A stretch of 64,000 bases of DNA. Origin: Odontesthes bonariensis. Taxonomy: Eukaryota; Chordata; Actinopteri; Atheriniformes; Atherinopsidae. Shown one piece after another: positions 25,076 to 36,217 of this stretch. Each line of letters opens with the position of its first letter. Within the stretch, counting starts at the first letter, position 1. The notes below the pieces were generated by a model that made no database searches, was not told where the DNA came from, and saw nothing but the letters and a program-made list of their open reading frames with translations. Location: positions 17,845,822-17,909,821 of the forward strand of contig NC_134516.1 of NCBI RefSeq assembly GCF_027942865.1, given 5' to 3'. The translations under genes and the position numbers were made by a program.

Positions 25076-26795
25076 TCAGTTCCTGTTTCCAGCAGTGTGT
25101 GCCTTCATGGTAAAATATGATATAAGACACACCGACTGCAGCAGAAATGGTAAAAAAGGGAGTTTTGTGTAAGTCAGAGTAGGTACACAACCTTAATTAG
25201 ATAAAAAAAAAGAAGAAGACTAAGCTCATTAAATGCAGCTGTAATTATTACTAACAAAATTAGTATTTAAGGGTTGGAAAGTTATTGATGAGTCTCTCAG
25301 CATTAATGATCAGTTTAACAGTTTGTCAGTCGGATAGAGAAGCACACATATCTGCGTCTGCAGATGCAGAATATCTGTCCACAGTTAAATTCATAAAGCT
25401 GAATTTTCAAGCAATTTACAAACGGTTTATTTCAGTCACAAATGCCAGAGGTGTGTTTATGACATACTTTATCACATTAAAAAGTCATGTTTTTATACCA
25501 AGATACTTTTTTACGGCCCGTTTCAGGTGTCGTTCTCATGCTCATGTTCTAATGTGCTTGATGCAGCTGTTATTTTTCAAATCTACGAGAAGAAAAGAAA
25601 TGAAGTGATTTTACCTCAAACTTGAAAACAGATTCTCTGGGTTCTTCATTCACCACATTGTGGTAAAAATAGGAGCCGGCATCCCAAAGCTATTACAAGA
25701 GCTGCCTCTTTGGGGATTTATTCATTGAATTACACGTTCGGCTCTCCCCTTGAATCTCATGAATTATTTTGTAAACCAAGCCAGCAGCTTCCGTCTGTCC
25801 AATTGGACTTTTTCCTACACCCAGAAGTTCAGAGTAAAAATCAAATCACACCTCCTGAAACATCTTTCATCATCTCTTAAGGTATTGAAGGGCATAATAA
25901 AGTATAAACTAACTAAATATAAATAAAGTATATACTATAATGGGTATTATCGAAGAACTTGTACATGTTATCACAAAGTCTGAAAACAAAAATTTAATGG
26001 ACGTGATATTTGGGTCCTCAGGCAGCACTGAGCTGAATAAAGACATGATTTAGCATATTAATGCACCAATAATACAGGTTTCCTTGCACTTCTGTCAGTA
26101 TTACTGGTCCACTTGTAGAAAAAAAGTCCTGGTTTACAGGCTGAGAGCTACATGTAGCCATGAAGCACGTAAAGCTTTGCTTATTTCAGCAAGACAATCT
26201 CAAACCGGACAGTTGATGCAACATTTATAACATCTGTGTTCTTTTTAATTGATTTTAACCATTCATCGTATGCATTTAATCTGATGCTACATAATTGGTT
26301 AATAAGTTAATAAAACCAGAAAACAGGCGAACGGCGCCACAGATAAATACTGCCATTATTGAGGAGATCTTTCTTAAAGCTGTTACTCGTGGAGCGAACT
26401 GATAAGTTTCCTCATTGTTCAGCCTCGCCAGGTTGCTCCAAAATGTTCCAATTATGTGATCTGACTACTGGGATCAGGCTGAAACAGGCCCAGCTGGGTG
26501 GAACTGGTAGAAATGTAATATTTTCATGTTATTTTCCTTGTTTGACAGAGTAAACTCATGTTGTTGCATCCTGTCTTCTTCTGTGGCCGCAGAATTTCAA
26601 CCCTTACTAATTTTGGTTTATTTATATTCCAATATTGATTTTTTTTTATTTTAGTAAATGGCCATTTTTCTTTGTAAAGGTTACCTGAAATATTTAAGAG
26701 ATACTTAATGAGCTTATTCCAAAGTGAGAACCTCCAGCTTCAGAAACAGCTGCACCGTGAAGAGTGAAGCTTCTCAGAGCTGGAAGATACTAAAA
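25076..26795. other. Receptor intron 1, no features seen
   Basis: AT-rich. ORFs at 25,285 and 26,359 have no recognisable domain. Confidence 0.45.
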
Positions 26796-27961
26796 TTAGG
26801 GCTGGGTAACGATTAAAATGTTTAATCTAATTAATCACATGATTTTCTTGATTAATCACGATTAATCGCATTTGTACACAAAATCCAAAAATGAATCCAA
26901 AAGTAGTGTGTAGCCTTTAGCATTTAGTTTTATTTTAAATGTGCTGCCATATGAATGAAAGTGCCATAACATTTGTTGTGCAAACACACTTTTAACATCA
27001 GCATCTTTCTGTAGTTTTTATGTAGAAGCCTCGCTCCACTGTCTGTTTCCTTGAATGACTTGCTGCTATCAGTTGTGTGTTTTGCCTTTAAGTGATATTT
27101 TAGACTGGAACTACTACGCTGAGAAGACAATTCAACTTGGCTGTAAATGCAGGAGTTTTTTTCATTTATTTTGAAATTCGTGCTTTTATGTTGAAACAAG
27201 TAAAACAGGAAGTAGCGCCGGTTAGCTCCGTGAGCTTCACACAGAGACCGAGGAGCACCTGTAGCGGTGATGTTACCTGCTAGTTTATTTTTATTTTATT
27301 ACTCTATGCTTCGTGGTGTTTGCTGTAACTGTGTGAATGTGATAGCCTGGGAATTCCCATGCTGCTTTGCGCGTGATTTCATTCTCACTGGAAAGTCAGC
27401 CTGGAAACCACCGCCCTTATTTTTGCCAGAGTTTGGGAACCAATCACAGAACGGGGGGGGGGGCAAGACAATGACGATGTCTATGCGCTACACCGAAGCT
27501 TGTAGAGTGTTAATCCAACATGGCAGCGGACACAACGTTACCGTTCGATGCAGCCTTAGAAAGTGTTTTAAGTAGCTTAGAGCGCAAGTTTACTTTTATT
27601 TTACTTTTTTTTCTTCTTCTTTCTCGTCGAATTTCTGTCGTCATCTGGTATAAGTGATACAATTGGCTATGAATCGCGCGCAAAGCAGCATGGGAAGAAC
27701 CAGACGCCATTTGATAGACATTCGTAGCGCCCAATAAACGGCTCTAGGCATTCGTAAACCACGCCTCAAATACGAGAAAATGCACACCTAGTTCCCAGAC
27801 CACCATCTCATCGAGATTGTGGACACGTCAGCCAGGCTATGAATGTGATGCATTCAACAGACTTTTACAATAATAAAACCTGCGTTAATGCGCAATAAAA
27901 TATTTATCGTTAAATAATTAACAAGTTAACGCGATAATAACGAGTGAACTCGCCCAGCCCT
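26796..27961. mobile_element. hAT-derived element hosting a nested MULE-like insertion
   Basis: Ends read TAGGGCTGGGTAACG (left) and CTCGCCCAGCCCTA (right), an inverted pair. A minus-strand ORF at 26,930-27,199 includes SSSSLKYHLKAKHTTDSS, which looks like the second half of a BED zinc finger from a hAT transposase. The interior is interrupted at 27,343-27,839. Flanking 8-mers agree only partly, consistent with an old insertion. Confidence 0.55.
27343..27839. mobile_element. MULE-like element M1, short copy (497 bp), 9-bp target duplication
   Basis: TGAATGTGA at 27,334-27,342 repeats exactly at 27,840-27,848. The element starts TAGCCTGG and ends CCAGGCTA. A subterminal inverted pair, CCCATGCTGCTTTGCGCG near 27,357 and its complement near 27,676, lies inside. 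A 9-bp duplication is typical of Mutator-like elements. The partner copy is at 59,503-60,463 in reverse. Confidence 0.85.
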
Positions 27962-28100
27962 AATACAAATATTTGTGTATGTCACTGTCATGTCAGACAG
28001 ACGTGGGCACACCCTTTTATCAAATAAAAAGGTTGTTTTTCAAGTTGAAACACAAGATTTTAAAGCTGAGTTTTGCCTCCCAAAGGCAAACAGAGACTTT

Positions 28101-29069
28101 GGCTGTGTTCGAAACCTCAAATTACATACTACATACTACATACTACATACTACATATGTGGGAGAGAAATGTCATGACGTGATCACGTCGGGGTCACCAT
28201 TATGTTGTGGAGAAAAAGGAGTCGGATCCGCGCAGTCAGCCTCTCATGGGGAAGTTTATTGAACAAACCGTCACAGAGACATGTGCATTCAGAATGTCTG
28301 GAAATTCCCTCTGACCTCAGTTTGTGCCAAGCCTTTATACCGTTCTGTATCATACAGTGCGTACGTGGCTCAAGCCCAAATCTCTCTCAGGCGCCTGACT
28401 TTCGCCATTATCGTAAACAAGCTCATTCTAACCTTAAACAATATTCATATGAACCGAACAGCAAGGCACACGATGTAATTAAGCCATTTCATGACATTTC
28501 TCTCCCACACATACTCATCGATCAGACAGTATGCAAAGTGTTTACCCACAATGCATTTCGCTCCTGCCCGAGCCGAAATCAGCCGGCCCGAAGCTGATTT
28601 TGCTTAAGCTCTAAACTCTGTAAACTTAAGCAACATTTGAAACATTTTCAGGTGAGAAAGTAGTCGTTTAGATCCCCAACGTGTTGAAAACCTGACAAAA
28701 TACCGGCTATTTACAATTTTGTTCCCACGAATTCGGCGCTACTAAAGCTAGCCGCAGTGAGCGACGCACTTCCGGTTATTTTCACAAAATAAAATACCTG
28801 TTGCCTTTTATCACAGGGAAAGCCATTACGATACAATTGGTGCTTTTGTTTTGAAAACAGGAAGTGAACCTACCCTCGTTGTAGCTAGCTTGAAACTGCC
28901 GTTTTGACAGGAAATGCCGATCGGCGACGTCACGTTACGTTGCATCTTGGGTAGTTTGAGTATGAGTAGTAACCTCATGATGCATACCCAACATTTCAGA
29001 GAATCTAGTATGCATCCGGGAACTTAAAAAAAGTTAAAGTTAGTCGGAGTAGTGGGAGTAGTAGGCAGC
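28101..29069 (-). mobile_element. MITE family C, reversed copy
   Basis: Starts GGCTGTGTTCGAAACC, is followed by TACTACATAC repeats, and then carries the family body in reverse orientation (28,520-29,000). The far terminus is degenerate. The LTR-type insertion at 28,157-28,509 sits near its first end. Confidence 0.7.
28157..28509 (-). mobile_element. LTR plus primer-binding site, closing with an inverted LTR start
   Basis: On the minus strand, 28,509 to 28,203 is an LTR-like block (TG...CA) with TATAAAGG at 28,339-28,332 and AATAAA at 28,260-28,255. After TAA comes an 18-nt match to the 3' end of tRNA-Trp (28,199-28,182), the position and form of a retroelement primer-binding site. Instead of gag/pol the insertion ends after about 25 bp in a perfect 21-bp inverted copy of the LTR start. 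CATA flanks both sides. No genes of the element remain. Either a gypsy-type LTR element or an endogenous retrovirus is possible. Confidence 0.7.
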
Positions 29070-31086
29070 CTTTAACTTAATGCGGTGAGTCGGCCCGGGG
29101 GCGTCTCTGTTCAATGAGTGAAGGGGTCTCCACACCACAGCAGGTCCTTTAGCTCCATTACTTTTCTTTATAGTCGCAATAGATTCAGGCTCCACTAAAG
29201 TGTTAGCTAAGGGGCGGGCATATAAAAAGTTTTCATTGGTGCTATCGGAGTCTCTGAAGTTACTGATGGCCTTTTTGAGGATGGCTGATGTCCACTCATA
29301 CAGAAGCATGAGTGGAAATTGTCCTCAAAAGCAGATTCAAGCCACTTTTATGTGAGCAGTATTTACCACCATTTTTTAACAGCAGAGGTTATACTCGGGG
29401 CGGATATTGTGCACTTCCTGCTGCTGCTGTTAGTCTAGTTGGTTGGTGCTTATTGCACAGCGTGCACGGTAAGCTACGTGTAATAACCAGTCAGAAACCT
29501 GATCTAAGATACACAACTGAGACACAAAGATAACAGTCTGTCATTCAGCACGTTAAAATAAAGCCACATCTGAGCCGAGTCTATCAGATAAACAGAAAAC
29601 TGAGGTTATTATTATAAACTGAGGAAACACGTTACCGTGATTCACTCGTATGAGCCTGGAACACTTAAACCAGCTGTGGCATAAAAACGAGCAAAGAGCC
29701 AATTAAAATGTTAATAACAGCATAGAATTTCATTATTATGACAGTCTTTGCTATTAGCCGAGGAGACATCATGGGGTTTAGGCCACTGGGATGGAGATTC
29801 TTTTACTATACTGTGATACTTTATAGAGGAATTAAGTATGTAAAAGTGAATATAATAGAATAAAAGCCAGAGTTATTTGAGCACTACAGATCTATTGTAA
29901 TGTGATCAACTGTTTCTGCTGCAGCGGTTGTGAGATATTCTGATTAATATTGTAACTAAAAAGCAGAAGAATCAGACATGAAAATAAAAAGTGAAATGAG
30001 AAAAACATAAACGATAAGAATGATCGTCGTTTCAAAGCTTCTGCCTCTAAGTCCCAAAAGAGATCAGCTTCTTTGATTTGAAGTGATTTTGAAGTTGATT
30101 CCAATCAAAGGGAGCAGCTAAATTAAATGCCCTTCCCCCCGGTTCAGCACAGGCTCTGGGGAACTTATCTTTTACACAGATAAATAAGGAGGAAACAGGC
30201 TAAGAACAGCCTCTACGTGTAGACAAAGTGGGCCGAGCAACACGAGGTGAGTTAGATGTAAAATCAGGTGTAAACATCAGAGCTCCGTGACGGGCTGAAT
30301 CTAAACATGTGAGGCGTGGAAACAGCGTCCCAACAATCCAGCACAGACACGAAGGCAGCAGCTCCTGTTGGCCTTGAATGATTTCTGTAAGCTTCTGCAA
30401 GCAAAGAGCAATACATCTGGTTCCACAGGCAGTGGGGGTGGGATTTAATTTCCTGGCCCAGGTGTGGACCCCTGTGAGCAGCAGCAGACCTGCATCACCG
30501 GGCTCTGACGCTCCCCTTTGACCTGAAGAGGTCTGCGAGAGTAGAACATGAACACCGACTGCATCTTTGGGTGCGTGAGCTGCCTCTGAGGTGCCTGACC
30601 TCCGCACATACAAGGTCTTAAAAAGTAATTTAGCACAGAGGGAGGACCGGCCGAATAATTTATAGGGGAACGATTGGAGATGTTTTGAGTGCCGCAGCCA
30701 AGGCGAGGGCAAAATATTAATAGGAACTCTTGCTCGTGCTTAGAGCTCATTACGAAGTCGGCCCCCATGTTCAACCGGTGTCCTGACGGAGGAGTCGGGG
30801 ACCTTATCTCCTGCAGCGCCGGCTTTAATCTCCTTTAGCTCTTCGGAATTAGAGGCGAGCATAAACAAACATCCTGAATTAAAACCACTTTTCACAACGT
30901 TCGCCCATCCAGCGCCCGGCGCTGCTGAAACAGAGGGAGGCGGCGTTAAACGGGGCTGCTGGGGGACTGATTGCATTCACCCAGACCGGAGAAGTTGATT
31001 TAAACAGAACACAATTATCTTCTGGTAAAAACACAGATAGAGCATGGGCAAATGTGTGTGGGTTTGATATCTGGGAGGAAATTAGG
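29070..31086. other. Receptor intron 1, distal part
   Basis: The 170-codon minus-strand ORF at 30,200-30,712 lies in sequence that looks repeat-derived (29,900-30,300) and has no recognised domain. No exon was found. Confidence 0.4.
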
Positions 31087-31575
31087 TCTGTTAATTAAAT
31101 TTTTAATGAGTCTGTAATTATTTTTGTATTCTTTATTGTAAATTTTCACTGTAAGACTTAGTTTTATGAAAAAATTAGGTCTGTTAATTACATTTTTAAT
31201 GAGTTAATCAGTCTGTGATTATTTTAGATTCTTTATTGTAAATATTCGCTATAAGACTTAGTTTTATGATAAAATTAAGTCTGTTAATTACATTTTTAAT
31301 GAGTTAATGAGTCATAGACGGCAGTCTGTAATTATTTATTGTAAATATTCGCTATAAGACTTAGTTTTATGATGAAATTAGGTCTGTTAATTACATTTTT
31401 AATGAGGTAATCAGTCTGTGATTATTTTAGATTCTTTATTGTAAATATTCGCTATAAGACTTAGTTTTATGATAAAATTAAGTCTGTTAATTACATTTTT
31501 AATGAGTTAATGAGTCATAGACGGCAGTCTGTAATTATTTATTGTAAATATTCGCTGTAAGACTTAGTTTTATGA
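31087..31575. repeat. 100-bp satellite with 203-bp dimeric higher-order repeat
   Basis: The landmark TCTGTTAATTA falls at 31,087, 31,180, 31,280, 31,383 and 31,483. Two unit types alternate: one has CAGTCTGTGATTATTTTAG, the other carries GTCATAGACGGCAG. The dimer therefore repeats every 203 bp. It is AT-rich and non-coding. Confidence 0.9.
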
Positions 31576-31751
31576 GAAGAAGAGTGAAAGTTGATGGACA
31601 TCTTATTCCAAAAAAAAAAAAAAACAGAAAGAGACTGTTTGCAATAAAAAAACATATTCTAAATGTAGAAAAGGTATTTGTTCATAAAGGATCAGTTTAT
31701 GGGGGCAGGCCTGAAGCAGTTTAACGCCTCAGTTTGGATCATCTGGATCCC

Positions 31752-31823
31752 GGGTCTTACATAAGGTTCTGGGTCGGGGTCTTACATAAGGTTCTGGGTC
31801 GGGGTCTTACCTAAGGTTCTGGC
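31752..31823 (-). repeat. 25-bp triplication containing the exon 1 splice donor
   Basis: Three units spaced exactly 25 bp each contain, on the minus strand, AACCTTANGTAAGA. GT dinucleotides lie at 31,809-31,810 (the donor used in the model), 31,784-31,785 and 31,759-31,760. The first has G before GT, the other two have T. Confidence 0.9.
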
Positions 31824-31943
31824 GGCCGGTCCGGGGAGGTCGGAGCTGTTGGCGCAGCTCATGTTATACTCGGTAACTTCCACGCTGAGGTTCCCCTGCT
31901 CCCCGCAGCCCCGCGCGCTGCCGTTCACCGCCTGCAGAGCCAT
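31811..31943 (-). CDS. Cholecystokinin/gastrin-type receptor, exon 1 (extracellular N-terminus)
   Basis: Encodes 44 residues beginning MALQAVNGSARGCG and ending GPAARTL, then one base of the next codon. It carries three N-glycosylation sequons (NGS, NLS, NSS) plus NMS, and two Cys (residues 13 and 30) placed like the N-terminal disulfide of CCK receptors. The length suits a CCK receptor N-terminus. The start is the first ATG after an in-frame TGA. The phase-1 GTAAGA donor fits the exon 2 acceptor exactly (G+AG = Glu), giving ...RTLEIDSFRILLYS, which resembles the human CCKBR junction. Assignment of this block to the same gene rests on phase, order, sequons and absence of other candidates; the intron would be 17.4 kb. 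Confidence 0.75.
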
Positions 31944-32350
31944 CCTCTCCGTGCACGGAGACAGTCCTCAGCAGCGCTGTTATTCTACCTGCGCACAAAC
32001 TGGATCAACTCGCCTTTTTCTTCATCCCAGCCGGAGAAGGGGGCGTTGAGAAACTTGGAGGGAGCTCAAAGTAGAGTGAACCGGTCCTAGAATCAGCAGC
32101 TTGCAATAATTGGACAATGACCGCACGTGTTAAACTGATGTTAAGTCGCGAGGAGCGCTCTAAGCAGCGGACTGTGGAGGAATGAGGCTGCGCTGCTAAG
32201 GCAACTGAGGAGCTCTCCTCTTCCTCACGCGCGCGCGCCTCTTCCCTCCCTCCTCCTCTTCATTCAACTCACGACCGGCACTATATGTTGAGTCTGAAGC
32301 CGCGCACGGGGGGCTTCTCATCTGTAGCTGCGGTGCTGCACCAAAGACTG
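31944..32350 (-). promoter_or_regulatory. Probable 5'UTR/promoter region of the receptor gene
   Basis: CpG-richer than its surroundings, with a CGCGCGCG run near 32,228 and CT-rich tracts. ATATAG occurs near 32,283 on the minus strand. No transcription start can be fixed from the sequence. Confidence 0.35.
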
Positions 32351-34675
32351 GAAGTGAGGGTCGTTTCTCTGAAGGATGGTTCCCACCATGAACGCTTTTA
32401 GTGACTGAAAATAACCTCGTTAAGGTGTTTACATGGTGTGCGTGCGTAGGTGTTGATGACGGCCGACCTATAAATAAAGCACAGATACGTGAGTGCAGGT
32501 TTTGTTCAAACTTGTGGAGATCTCAGACGCTTTAAGCACCAATTTTGTGGGCCAAAAAAAGGGGTGAAAAGACAGTTTTGTAAAGTTAAGTAAAACATGC
32601 AAAAAATGACATTTAATTGTAATTGAAAAAACAACCCCATTTTTCAAAGAAGTTGTAAAATGTATAAATAAATATTAAACTAATATTTTATTCACAATAG
32701 AACATAATATAAACTCTTTCATGAAAAATATCAGTTGTTGTTTTAACCCTTGGGAGTCTTTATCTGCACATTTAATTGATTTTTCTCTCTCAGAAATCCT
32801 TTTTGCCATAATTTACAGCTTTTCGTGTAAAAGATGTCTGTTCTGTATGCTGTGGGTTTTGAGATTTACCAAGCTTGTTGTAGTTCCTTAAAGGCACCAT
32901 CCACAGCTTCCTTGGATGGATCATTAATTAGTGCTTTTAATGTTAATCTGCACATTTAGATATGCGACACATGGGGTATCAGGTTATATGAAGTGCCTTA
33001 AAAGGACATTATAAGCACAAATAGCAATCATTAACATTTATATAAATTAAATGTGCTTTAATATTCACAATGAACGCTCTGTTCAAACTCCAGTTTAAGC
33101 ACTTTAAATTTTGAAATCAGCCACTTTTGTAGAGGTAATTCGTACGTGTTTTAGTGCTTTAAACGGTTACATATACCTTTTTTTTCAGGCTGGCACAATT
33201 TCCTGAGGTCTTAATGAAATATCTGCATTATGCTGTGGTGAAAATACCCCAACAGAGGGTACAACAGCTCCCTGTTCAACCATGTCTGCACAGCTCTGTT
33301 CAAACTGTAAAGTTGGGGGGCTGGAGGTGCTGGATAATACCTGGAAAACTGTATATTTCCAGTCCTGGTGAACCACAATCAGAGAGACAGGGTGGAAGTT
33401 TTTGAGCTGGTAGTGATTCACCTGAATAAAAGCACAGAATAAGTATTATTTACAGCATGTCCCCTTTAAACTTAATCAGAAATGTTTTGGTGAAAACTGT
33501 GTGCTGCATGTGGAAAAACAATGCAAGCGTAATTTCCCGGTGATTGGGCCTAACGCTTCTAAAAGGAAACTTGGCATTCAGGCTGCGCGTTTTGTTCGAA
33601 CTCTTTTCCTTTTGGATTCATGGTGAGATGCCGTGTGATCTTTCCCATTTGGGAATGATTGTTGCAGATTTCTCTGCATCACGGAGCAGCCTCCGGCTCG
33701 TCAGAGCATCAGTGGAACGATGAGAGGAGCAGCCCCTCTTTCTTAAACAATAGATACTGCACCTCCTGTGTTTGGGATGAGAACTCATCTTGTTTACACT
33801 CTGACTACAGCAAATGTTTTCCTTTAATGAGGGAATGTCTGAGTTTTTCTGTATCTGGTGGAAGGGCTGTAACATTTTCCATTCGGCCGTTTGGCTGAGC
33901 CACAGGAGAAAAGCGACAACTTGGGGGACTCCTGATGTGCAGCGTGATGGCTTTGTTTACAGGGAACAGTCTGAGAGGCCTCTGGGTTTAATCCAGCTCA
34001 TGTGTTTGTGCTTGAGAGATGAGACTGATGGAGGCAGCAGGGTTTGGAGGAGTGGGGGGGCGGGGATGATTTATTTCTGTGAGGAGGCTGCCGTCCGTCC
34101 TCTCGGTGGTTTTACCAGCTCTCTTGTTGCCTTTATGCTGCTGTAATGTGTGGGAGGTGGATGTGGGGTTGCGGCTCGGCTAACATGTGCTGTGTTTTGA
34201 AAAGTAACAGCTTATTAAAGCGATGCCAAACATCTCTTCCTCCCTCCTCAGCTGGAGCTGCTAAGCATCGATTTCCAACTATTTTAAGGTCATAACCAGT
34301 CTGAGACGGGGAACACCTTCTGGTGTCAGAACATCCTGCTCCGGTTCAGGCATTTGGCTGATATTTCCCTTCAGAAGAAGAGAAACTCTTTGTTTTAAAA
34401 TCCCCTTTGAAAGGAAGTTTCACCACAGCCCTCCGGGGGGGTGCAGGGACCGTCATTCTGCCCGATTTAAGAACTCCTGAATGCCTCGAAGCTCATCGCT
34501 GTGTTCACTGTCTCATCAGAGTTTGCATGTTTGTCTCCGTATGTGATCAAATACTTTAGTAACAAAACGGAGCTGCAAGGCTTTTGACCCGTTGTCAACA
34601 TGGATGCGAGGTGGTGAACGTAGCATCGGCTTACAGGTTGGAATGTCTATTGTAGCTCTTTGTGTGCATCAGTTT
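32351..34675. other. Intergenic, no gene seen
   Basis: Overlapping short ORFs (33,185-34,146) have no recognisable domains or consistent splice sites. Confidence 0.45.
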
Positions 34676-34748
34676 CATTTTATTTTATTTTATTTTATTT
34701 TTTTATATATTTTATTTTATATTTTATATTTTATATTTTATATATGTC
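34676..34748. repeat. TTTTA/TATTT-rich microsatellite
   Basis: Imperfect TTTTA and TTTATAT units. It lies immediately upstream of the LINE fragment. Confidence 0.85.
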
Positions 34749-34749
34749 T

Positions 34750-35240
34750 TTATGTCTCCCAGTCTTCTCTCAGCCGCCTTCAGCTGGTGCAGAACGCTGC
34801 TGCCCGTCTTTTAACCAACACCAACAGACGTGTGCACATCACTCCTGTTCTTAACTCCCTCCATTGGCTTCCTGTCCTTTATAGAACTGATTTTAAACTT
34901 TTAATGTTTGTTTTTAAAGCTCTTAACGGCCTCGCCCCATCGTATTTATCTGAGTTTTTAACAGTCCTGGTAGAGCTCTGAGGTCAACAGATCAGTTTCT
35001 GCTGGAAGTGCCCAGGTCAGAACACAAACCCTGGGGTGAGCGAGCCTTTTCCCAAAGCTGCCCCCAGGCTCTGGAATAAGCTCCCCGTCCAGCTGCGTCT
35101 TATTTCTGACCTGGGCCTCTTCACATCTAGGCTAAAAACCTACTTATTTAGGATTGCTTTTAATACCCAGTAGTATGATGACACTTATCTTATTTTATCT
35201 TATTTGATTTTGTTGTATTTTATTGCTTTCACTGTTCTTT
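34750..35240 (+). mobile_element. Non-LTR retrotransposon RT C-terminus, broken
   Basis: The plus-strand frame reads SRLQLVQNAAARLLT, then ITPVLNSLHWLPVLYRTDFK and ALNGLAPSYLSEF, the conserved C-terminal tail of L2/Rex-type LINE reverse transcriptases. A stop/frameshift follows at about 34,980; the later RSTDQFLLEVPRSE and KPTYL motifs are in shifted frames. 5'-truncated and dead. Confidence 0.75.
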
Positions 35241-35397
35241 TATTGTTTTTATTTGTTTTTACTTATTCTTCTCTTTATTTATTACCTGCTTTTCATCTCA
35301 GGAGCCCCTGCAGCTCTTAACAGCAGCTTGCTTAATACCCCCACCGTGTGCTCCTCTGCAGGGGAATACATCCTCAACCTGTGGGGGTAAAATGGTG

Positions 35398-35721
35398 TTA
35401 AATTAATCTAAAAAAGTATAAGATTGGTGAAGTATCTGGGTGGGGACGGCAGTTTGAGCATCCAGTGAAGTAATAATATTTGATATCAAGCTTTTTTTCT
35501 GTTGGAACAACAGGCGGATATATAAGGGTGAGCAATAAAAAAAGAATAAATAAGATGATGAAACATAGAGCAATTAAAATCATCTTAGGGCGCATTAGCG
35601 ATCTCCTAAAACGAGCTGAATTGTTCTTAGTGGAGGCTTGTTGCCACAACACATGAGAAGATGAAAGATCTACTCCCAACAATTCCATAACTCTGACATA
35701 ATGTTGATCTATAGCAGGCAT
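35398..35721 (-). CDS. Orphan 107-aa ORF with one strong membrane segment
   Basis: Not recognised. Begins MPAIDQHYVRVMELLG, has a basic stretch RFRRSLMRPK, then a long hydrophobic run (ILIALCFIILFILFLLLTLI, about residues 47-66), then a Pro-containing and Tyr/Cys-bearing tail. The layout suits a type II single-pass protein or the leader of a membrane glycoprotein. No promoter, partner exon or homologue can be shown, so it could be a chance ORF, an exon of an unseen gene, or a remnant of a mobile or viral membrane protein. Confidence 0.25.
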   Translation of the reverse strand: MPAIDQHYVRVMELLGVDLSSSHVLWQQASTKNNSARFRRSLMRPKMILIALCFIILFILFLLLTLIYPPVVPTEKKLDIKYYYFTGCSNCRPHPDTSPILYFFRLI

Positions 35722-36217
35722 TCAGGGCCTGGAATAATTCTTCAGGCTATAATAAACTGGATTGTCCAACATAGGCTGACGTCTGATACTGAGAACATGG
35801 AATCAGATCTGTCCGGATCTCCACATGTTGTTCTTCTTCTGCAGCTTTTGATCTAACGCCCACATCTGTGATGTGTTCAAGTGCCTAAAATCAGATCAGA
35901 ATGATGTCCGGCTGTCTGCGTCTCTGGCACGAGGACAGTGAGGAAACCTTGTAGCCGATGACGTGAAATGAATCATCACCCGTCTGCTTCTCACACTGAT
36001 GAGGCCGTCGCTGAACACCAGCTCCTCGAAAGGTTTTAAAGGCTCCTCTCTAATCTGATACGAGTCTTTAATGAGGCTCCAGCATCATAGTCGCTGGTTT
36101 ATTATCATGATCATTATCTCTTCAAGTGTAGAGAGACAGCTGGGAGGTAAATGACCAATTAAAGCTTATCTTATGTGAGTAATATAGCAGGTGTGCTGGA
36201 CATTGGAAAAGATTCTC
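35722..36217. other. Intergenic, no gene seen
   Basis: No recognisable features. Confidence 0.45.

Noticed and set aside
28202-28597. 131-codon plus-strand ORF
   Set aside because: Antisense to the LTR-like block and MITE C; overlapping elements explain it.
30200-30712. 170-codon minus-strand ORF in receptor intron 1
   Set aside because: No recognisable domain, Cys/Leu-rich chance-like composition, repeat-like surroundings.
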